Below are positions 41,704 to 47,013 of a stretch of DNA of 47,013 nucleotides, piece by piece. A program made the translations under genes and the position numbers. The stretch spans positions 1 through 47,013 of the forward strand of contig JBDSHG010000067.1 of the NCBI GenBank assembly GCA_039918615.1. Reading direction: 5' to 3'. The stretch comes from FEN-1250 sp039918615. Lineage in GTDB: Bacteria; Gemmatimonadota; Gemmatimonadetes; Gemmatimonadales; Gemmatimonadaceae. Below the pieces are notes generated by a model. It made no database searches, was not told where the DNA came from, and was given only the letters and a program-made list of their open reading frames with translations. Positions within the stretch are counted from its first letter, which is position 1; every line of letters begins with the position of its first letter.

Positions 41704-41931
41704 GTTGAGCTCGCCTTGGACCAGCTATCCGTTTTTGGGACGGCAATTCTCGATTCCGGACGCGTTCCGCTTAGTGATGCGCTTCGTCCGGCAGTGTAAG
41801 TTGTTGAGATACAATGGGTTATAAAAAGCAACCCGTGGCACGATCATTCCATTAGCACGGCTTCGAGCTCGCCCCGCATTTTCCTGGGTCGAGCTCGCTG
41901 ATGGTTCGATTTCACGCCCACGGGAAACGAT
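41704..41931. other. Intergenic region before the efflux operon
   Basis: With the repeats, this makes a 327-nt gene-free stretch. It is more AT-rich than its surroundings, around TACAAT (41810-41815) and TATAAA (41820-41825), which may be -10 elements of the HlyD-ABC operon. No matching -35 at standard spacing is clear. No gene is seen. Confidence 0.35.
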
Positions 41932-43167
41932 TTGGATATCCAGCGCGAGCCGCCCAAGAAGGGAAAGCGCGTCGTCTACATCGGCGCCGCCATCGTCGCA
42001 CTCATCGGCGTCACCGTCGCCCTCAGCCGCCTGGAGGCCGCGCCCCCGACTGTCGAGCGCGGCACGCTCTGGATCGACACCGTTCGCCGCGGCGAGATGG
42101 TGCGCCAGGTGCGTGGCCCGGGAACGCTCCAGCCCGAGCAGATCCGCTTCGTCTCCACCGTCACCGCCGGCCGCGTCGAGCGCGTGCTCGTGCGCCCCGG
42201 TGCGAAAGTCGACGCGGGGACCGTGCTCGTCGAGCTCTCGAATCCGGATGTGCAGCTCGAGGCGCTCACGGCGGAGCAACAGCTCAATGGTGCGGAAGGC
42301 GCGCTCGTGACGCTCAAGACGAACCTCGAGACCGCGCGCCTCAACCAGGAAGGCGTCGTCGCGACGACGCGCACCGACTACAACGAGGCTCAGCGCAACG
42401 CCGAGGTCGCGAGCGGACTCGATAGCCTCCTGTCGAAGAACGACGCCGGAAAGGCGCGAGACAAGAGCGTCGAGCTCGCGACGCGCATGCGCATCGAGCA
42501 GCAGCGCCTCACCGTGATGTCGGACAACATCAAGCAGCAGATCTCGCTGCAGCAGGATCAGGTCGCGAAGCTGCGCGACATCGTGCGCTACCAGGAAGCG
42601 CGCGTGCAGTCGATGAAGGTGCTCGCCGGCGCCGACGGCATCGTGCAGGACATGGAGCTCCAGCCGGGACAGTGGCTGCAGCCGGGGACGCTGCTCGCGA
42701 AGGTCGCACAGCCGGGGAAGCTCAAGGCCGTGCTGCGCATCCCGGAGACGCAGGCGAAGGACATCCAGATCAACCAGCCCGCGCAGATCGATACGCGAAA
42801 CGGGATCATCGCTGGCCACGTATTTCGCATCGATCCGTCGGCGCAAAACGGAACCGTCGGTGTCGAGGTCTCGCTCGACGGCACGCTCCCGGGCGCGCGC
42901 CCCGACCTCTCCGTCGACGGAACGATCGAAATCGAGCGGCTGAAGGACGTGCTCTACGTCGGACGTCCGTCGTACGGACAGGCCGAGAGCACGGTTGGGA
43001 TGTTCAGGCTGTCGCCCGATGGCACCGAGGCGTCGCGCGTGAACGTCAAGCTGGGACGCAGCTCCGTGAACACCATCGAGATCAAGCAAGGACTCAACGT
43101 GCACGATCGCGTGATCATCTCCGACATGTCGGCGATGGATGCGCACGAGAAAGTGCGCGTGCAGTGA
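41932..43167 (+). CDS. HlyD/MacA-type periplasmic adaptor of an ABC efflux system
   Basis: This 411-residue membrane-fusion protein has a TTG start (DIQREPPKKGKR) and one N-terminal membrane helix (VVYIGAAIVALIGVTVALSR). A lipoyl/barrel-sandwich half follows (GRVERVLVRPGAKVDAGTVL), then a long helical hairpin (about 115-225), the second half-motif (GADGIVQDMELQPGQWLQPG) and C-terminal beta domains (GRSSVNTIEIKQGLNVHDRV). It forms the bridge between the inner-membrane ABC pump and an outer-membrane channel, which is not encoded here. The ATPase gene starts 78 nt downstream. Confidence 0.92.
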   Translation: MDIQREPPKKGKRVVYIGAAIVALIGVTVALSRLEAAPPTVERGTLWIDTVRRGEMVRQVRGPGTLQPEQIRFVSTVTAGRVERVLVRPGAKVDAGTVLVELSNPDVQLEALTAEQQLNGAEGALVTLKTNLETARLNQEGVVATTRTDYNEAQRNAEVASGLDSLLSKNDAGKARDKSVELATRMRIEQQRLTVMSDNIKQQISLQQDQVAKLRDIVRYQEARVQSMKVLAGADGIVQDMELQPGQWLQPGTLLAKVAQPGKLKAVLRIPETQAKDIQINQPAQIDTRNGIIAGHVFRIDPSAQNGTVGVEVSLDGTLPGARPDLSVDGTIEIERLKDVLYVGRPSYGQAESTVGMFRLSPDGTEASRVNVKLGRSSVNTIEIKQGLNVHDRVIISDMSAMDAHEKVRVQ

Positions 43168-43245
43168 CGATCACTCAAAAACGATAGCGCGTTCCGCCTC
43201 CGCAGCCTCGCTTCCAACACCGCAGCCCTCACCCCCGCGAGCACA

Positions 43246-44025
43246 ATGACGACTCCACAGCCATTCTCCGCCGGTACGACGACGCTCGATTCACCGCTGC
43301 TGCGCCTCGACGGGATCACGAAGGTCTACTACACGGACGAGGTCGAGACGCACGCGCTGTCCGGGATCCATCTCGAGGTGAAGCGGGGCGGCTATCTCGC
43401 CATCGCGGGGCCCTCCGGCTGCGGCAAGACGACGCTGCTGTCGATTCTCGGCCTGCTCGACACGCCGTCCGGCGGCACCTACTTGCTCGACGGCGAGCCG
43501 GTCGGCAAGCTGAGCGCGGCCGAGCGTGCGCGGGTGCGCAACCGGCAGATCGGATTCATCTTCCAGGCGTTCAACCTGATCGGCGATCTCACCGTCTACG
43601 AGAACGTCGAGCTCCCGCTCACCTATCGCGGCATGGAAGGGAGCGAGCGGAAGAAGCGCGTGCACGATGCGCTCGAGAAGGTCGGGATGTCGCACCGCAT
43701 GAAGCACTATCCGTCGCAGCTGTCGGGTGGTCAGCAGCAGCGCGTCGCCGTCGCGCGTGCGGTCGCGGGCGAGCCACTGATCCTGCTTGCAGATGAACCG
43801 ACCGGGAACCTCGACTCGACGAACGGCGAGGCGGTGATGGAGCTGCTCCGCGATCTCCACCGGCAGGGCGCGACGATCATCATGGTCACCCATGATCCGC
43901 GCTATGCGCGTCACGCGGATCGCTCGATCCATCTGTTCGATGGACTGATCGTCGAGGATCTGAATCAGGAGCAGGCTCGCCACGATGAGCAGCAGCTGCG
44001 TGAGTCCGGTTTCGAGGTCAGCTGA
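43246..44025 (+). CDS. ABC transporter ATP-binding protein (MacB/LolD-type)
   Basis: This 259-residue ATPase has Walker A GPSGCGKTT (55-63), Q-loop FIFQAFNLIGDL, signature SQLSGGQQQRVAVARAVAGE (about 158-176), Walker B LILLADEPTGNLDS and a switch His in IIMVTHDPRYARHAD. It is of the class that drives FtsX/MacB-like mechanotransmission permeases, matching the permease that follows 2 nt later. Together with the adaptor it makes a likely export system for drugs, lipids or peptides, but the substrate is not determinable. Confidence 0.95.
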   Translation: MTTPQPFSAGTTTLDSPLLRLDGITKVYYTDEVETHALSGIHLEVKRGGYLAIAGPSGCGKTTLLSILGLLDTPSGGTYLLDGEPVGKLSAAERARVRNRQIGFIFQAFNLIGDLTVYENVELPLTYRGMEGSERKKRVHDALEKVGMSHRMKHYPSQLSGGQQQRVAVARAVAGEPLILLADEPTGNLDSTNGEAVMELLRDLHRQGATIIMVTHDPRYARHADRSIHLFDGLIVEDLNQEQARHDEQQLRESGFEVS

Positions 44026-44027
44026 CC

Positions 44028-46439
44028 ATGGAGTCCTTTGTTCGCGATCTGCGCTTGGCGCAGCGGATGCTCATCTCGCGTCCCGGCTTCACGGCGCTCG
44101 CCGTCGTCTGTCTCGCACTCGGCATCGGCGCGAGCGCCGCGATCTTCAGCGTCGTGAATGGAGTGCTGCTCAAGCCGCTCCCCTTTCCCGAGGCCGAGCG
44201 TCTGGTGGCGTATGGCTCGAGCCGAGGAAAGGCGGAGGCGGGTGCACTCTCCGGGCCGGACTTCGTCGACATGCGTGCGGCGACCAAGCGCGCCGATCTT
44301 GCCGTCTATACCGACGACGCCTTCAGCCTTAGAAGCAACGACGCTGCGCTGCAGCTGCGTGGCGCGCAAATCTCCTCGAATCTCTTCCGGGTGCTCGGCG
44401 TCGCGCCGATACTCGGACGCTCGCCGACGATGGAGGAAGAGCTTCCGAAGCGCGGGCGGGTGGTAGTGATCAGCTACGGCGAATGGAAGCGCCAGTTCAA
44501 CGGCGATCCGAAGGTGATCGGCAAGATCGTCCGCCTCGACGCGAACGATTACACGGTGATTGGCGTGATGCCGAAGGGGTTCAGCTACCCGAGTCGCGCC
44601 GTGGACATGGACGCGTGGGTGCCGCTCGAGCTCGCGGGCGACTCGACGTTCGAGCAGCAGCGCGGCATGCACTATCTCTCGGGTGTCGGCCGTCTCGCTC
44701 CCGGGGCCACGAGCGGCGAGCTACTCTCCGAGTTGCAGACGGTCACCGCGCATCTGCGAGAACTCTATCCCGCGTTCGGCGCGGAGCGACAGGCAGGAAT
44801 TCAAAATCTTCAGGACATTATCGTCAGGGGCTCAAAGAGCTCGCTCCTGCTGCTGGCGGGCGCGGTGGGGTGCCTGCTGCTCATCGCCTGCGCGAACGTC
44901 GCGAATCTGATGCTCGCGCGCTCGTCGCTTCGCGCGAAGGAGGTAGCCGTGCGCACCGCGGTTGGTGCGACTCGCTCGGTGATCCTTCGCCAGGTGCTGA
45001 CGGAGAGCGTGCTCCTCGCGATCGTCGGCGGCGCGCTCGGACTGCTGCTCGCGGTGTGGGGCACCGACTTGCTCCTCGACATTGCCCCGCGCGCGATTCC
45101 ACGTGTGCACGACATCACGCTCGATTGGCGCGTCGTGATGTTCACGGCGCTCGTGACCATCGGCACGGGTCTGCTCTTCGGTGCAGCGCCGGCGCTACAG
45201 CTCAGCACGTCGGATCTCAACGGCACGCTCAAGGATGGCGGGCGCTCGGTCACAGGCTCCGGCAGCGGGAATCGCACGCGATCCGCGCTCGTGATCGCAG
45301 AGGTCGCCCTCTCCCTGATCCTGCTCGCGGGCGCGGGGCTGCTCAGCGCAACGTTGCTGAAATTGGAGAATGTCGATCCCGGATTCGACGCGCACAACAT
45401 ACTCACAACGCGGATGTCGCTGCCATCGTCAAGATACAAGACCGATGGGAGTCAGGCCGCCTTCTACGATCGGATGTTCGAGAAGGTCCGTGCGACGCCG
45501 GGCGTCGAGGCGGTGGCCGGCGTGAGCATCGTGCCGATGGCCGGCGACGCGTCGATCAGCGGATTCGCCCTCGAGAGTGAGCCACGCGGACCCAACGATC
45601 CGCCGGCACATGGCGAAGCTTCAGACGCGGTCACGACGGATTTCTTCTCGGTGATGAAAATTCCACTCAAGGCCGGACGCTTCTTCACCGCGCAGGATGA
45701 CTCCGCCGGTCCGAAGGTGGTGATCGTCAACGAGGCGTTCGCGAAGAAGTACTGGCCCGGCGAGAATCCGCTCGGGAAGCGCATTTATCCAGGGGATTCG
45801 CTGCGCGCAGTAGTCGGTGTCGTCGGTGACGTACGCCGCGACGCGCTCGATCGGGAAGCCGCGCCGGCCTTCTATCTGTCGAATCGTCAGTGGGGCCAGC
45901 CGAATCTCTCGCTGCTCGTGCGCACACGGAGTAATGCCGCGGGCGTTACCGCAGCGCTTCCGCGCGACCTCGCAGCGCTCGATCCCGATCAGACGCTCGG
46001 TCCGATTCGCTCGATGGAGACGGTGCTTGATGCCTCGCTCTCGCGCCAACGGTTCAGCGCCTCGCTCCTTGGCATCTTCGCGATGATCGCGCTCGCGCTC
46101 TCCGCCGTCGGCATCTTCGGTGTGATGACGGCGATGGTCACGCAGCGCACTCGCGAGCTCGCCGTGCGCCTCGCGCTTGGCGCGCATCCGCGGAAGGTGC
46201 TCCAGCTCGTGATGTCGCACGGAGCCGCGCTTGCGGGAATCGGGATCGCGATCGGCTTGTTCGGCGCGTTCGCGCTGTCTCGTGTCGTTGCGGGAATGCT
46301 CTACAACGTGAAGGCGAGCGATCCGGCCACCCTTCTGGGCGTGTCCCTGTTGCTCGCGGCGGTCGCGCTGGTCGCGTGCTACATTCCTGCTCGGCGCGCC
46401 ACGCGGCTCGACCCGATCATCACGCTGCGGGAGGAGTAG
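44028..46439 (+). CDS. MacB/FtsX-type ABC permease, ADOP-like double unit
   Basis: This 803-residue permease has two FtsX-like blocks. It starts SFVRDLRLAQRMLISRPGFT with the first helix (ALAVVCLALGIGASAAIFSV) and a MacB periplasmic core domain. A central membrane block (LLIACANVANLMLARSSLRA, LRQVLTESVLLAIVGGALG) is followed by a second periplasmic domain and the C-terminal block (MTAMVTQRTRELAVRLALGA, ending TRLDPIITLREE). Unlike the ADOP at 30575 it lacks the long N-terminal DUF helix and sits directly after its ATPase. An NtrC-type regulator starts 42 nt downstream. Confidence 0.93.
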   Translation: MESFVRDLRLAQRMLISRPGFTALAVVCLALGIGASAAIFSVVNGVLLKPLPFPEAERLVAYGSSRGKAEAGALSGPDFVDMRAATKRADLAVYTDDAFSLRSNDAALQLRGAQISSNLFRVLGVAPILGRSPTMEEELPKRGRVVVISYGEWKRQFNGDPKVIGKIVRLDANDYTVIGVMPKGFSYPSRAVDMDAWVPLELAGDSTFEQQRGMHYLSGVGRLAPGATSGELLSELQTVTAHLRELYPAFGAERQAGIQNLQDIIVRGSKSSLLLLAGAVGCLLLIACANVANLMLARSSLRAKEVAVRTAVGATRSVILRQVLTESVLLAIVGGALGLLLAVWGTDLLLDIAPRAIPRVHDITLDWRVVMFTALVTIGTGLLFGAAPALQLSTSDLNGTLKDGGRSVTGSGSGNRTRSALVIAEVALSLILLAGAGLLSATLLKLENVDPGFDAHNILTTRMSLPSSRYKTDGSQAAFYDRMFEKVRATPGVEAVAGVSIVPMAGDASISGFALESEPRGPNDPPAHGEASDAVTTDFFSVMKIPLKAGRFFTAQDDSAGPKVVIVNEAFAKKYWPGENPLGKRIYPGDSLRAVVGVVGDVRRDALDREAAPAFYLSNRQWGQPNLSLLVRTRSNAAGVTAALPRDLAALDPDQTLGPIRSMETVLDASLSRQRFSASLLGIFAMIALALSAVGIFGVMTAMVTQRTRELAVRLALGAHPRKVLQLVMSHGAALAGIGIAIGLFGAFALSRVVAGMLYNVKASDPATLLGVSLLLAAVALVACYIPARRATRLDPIITLREE

Positions 46440-46481
46440 CCGGGTGGGACTCACGAACGCGGTGGGAGGAGGAGAAGCTCC

Positions 46482-47013
46482 GTGATCGCAACCAACGGGG
46501 ATTCCGGAAAGGAGCGGCCGTCGCGCATTCTGATCGCCGACGATCAGTCCGACGTGCTCGAGGCGCTGCGCCTGATGCTGAAGGGGCGCGGTTTCGAAAT
46601 CGAGACGGCGCGCTCGGTGGCCGAGATCATCACGGCGGTGGAGACGCGCGCGCTCGATGCGGTGCTGATGGATCTCAACTACTCGCGCGACACCACGTCC
46701 GGCACGGAGGGGCTCGATATTCTTCCGCGCCTGCAGGCCGCCGATCACACGATGGCCGTCATCGTCATGACGGCGTGGGGAAGCGTCGACAGTGCCGTGG
46801 AGGCGATGCGGCGCGGCGCCTGGGACTACATCGAGAAGCCGTGGGACAACGCGCGGCTCCTCACGACGGTGAACTCGCAACTCGAGCTCTCGCGCGCGCT
46901 GCGTCGCTCGCAGCGGCTCGAAGGTGAGAACGAGATTTTGCGTGGCGAGGGTGCGCCCGAGATCATCGCCGACTCACCGCGCATGCGACCCGTGCTCGAG
47001 CTGAAGTCCCGCG
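46482..47013 (+). CDS. NtrC-type sigma-54 response regulator, N-terminal part (cut by window end)
   Basis: The GTG at 46482 follows a strong ribosome binding site (GGAGGAGGAG). The 177 visible residues are a receiver domain: RILIADDQSDVLEALRLMLK with the acidic pair Asp20-Asp21, phosphoacceptor Asp64 in VLMDLNYSRD, switch Thr97 in VMTAWGSVDSAVEAMRRGAW, and Lys119 in YIEKPW. A coiled linker (RSQRLEGENEILRGEG) leads to APEIIADSPRMRPVLEL, the typical entry to an NtrC AAA+ domain beyond the edge. It probably controls the adjacent efflux operon from a sigma-54 promoter. Confidence 0.88.
   Translation, partial: MIATNGDSGKERPSRILIADDQSDVLEALRLMLKGRGFEIETARSVAEIITAVETRALDAVLMDLNYSRDTTSGTEGLDILPRLQAADHTMAVIVMTAWGSVDSAVEAMRRGAWDYIEKPWDNARLLTTVNSQLELSRALRRSQRLEGENEILRGEGAPEIIADSPRMRPVLELKSR

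Noticed and set aside
41582..41824. Short open frame running through the tandem repeats
   Set aside because: It reads the 29-nt units in all three frames (29 is not divisible by 3), starts inside the SYLF gene and lacks a ribosome binding site.

Overview
The window reads as a chromosomal segment of a GC-rich soil-type bacterium, most likely a member of the Gemmatimonadota (Acidobacteriota is the main alternative). This is inferred from gene content: a SusC/SusD pair, a DUF5916 outer-membrane protein, a secreted BNR/sortilin-like repeat protein, a PadR plus duplicated-orphan-permease (ADOP) pair, an ECF42/DGPF operon, and many GTG starts with 4-nt stop/start overlaps. There is no rRNA, tRNA or other phylogenetic marker in the window, so the assignment is tentative. 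I see no insertion sequence, prophage, CRISPR array or integrase.

Layout. 1-252 is the 5' end of a leftward membrane-anchored or secreted protein. 670-5087 is a SusC/SusD outer-membrane uptake pair behind a good sigma-70-type promoter. 5281-7873 holds small rightward housekeeping or accessory genes (Tat-exported phosphoesterase, VOC, MOSC, DinB). 7916-12989 is a leftward group: patatin-like phospholipase, TIR-nSTAND ATPase, WD40 protein, then a DUF3224 protein. The first three look like an NLR-like immune module and are the strongest candidate here for an undescribed system. 13170-19750 holds a small CxC-CxNPR protein, a secreted esterase, an MtfA-type peptidase coupled to an alpha/beta hydrolase, a YjdF-type membrane protein, a GNAT acetyltransferase, two poorly characterised proteins and a small secreted protein ending in a clear terminator.

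19835-23359 is an ECF42 regulon unit: three DGPF/YciI proteins, a VOC protein and a DoxX-like protein lie between a promoter matching the ECF42 signature (TGTCGA-N17-CGAC) and the ECF42 sigma gene itself, which suggests autoregulation. A secreted DinB-like protein follows. 24236-30120 is a convergent pair, a DUF5916 barrel and a BNR/VPS10-like protein. The latter is divergent from PadR-ADOP (30234-33283), with a 10-bp inverted repeat in the shared promoter region.

33309-40584 is a redox/Fe-S island: two DUF2249 proteins, a haem-copper-oxidase-subunit-I-like membrane protein, an Mrp-type ATPase without its Fe-S-binding CxxC loop, a Crp/Fnr-type regulator, a divergent MIP18/DUF59 protein, a NarL-type histidine kinase and a two-domain multicopper oxidase. 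A decayed 3' end of a second multicopper oxidase marks the other edge. The content resembles nitrogen-oxide or low-oxygen respiration accessory clusters. 40864-41703 is a SYLF-domain protein followed by three tandem 29-nt hairpin repeats. 41932-47013 is a tripartite-style efflux operon (HlyD adaptor, ABC ATPase, MacB/ADOP-like permease) followed by the start of an NtrC-type response regulator.
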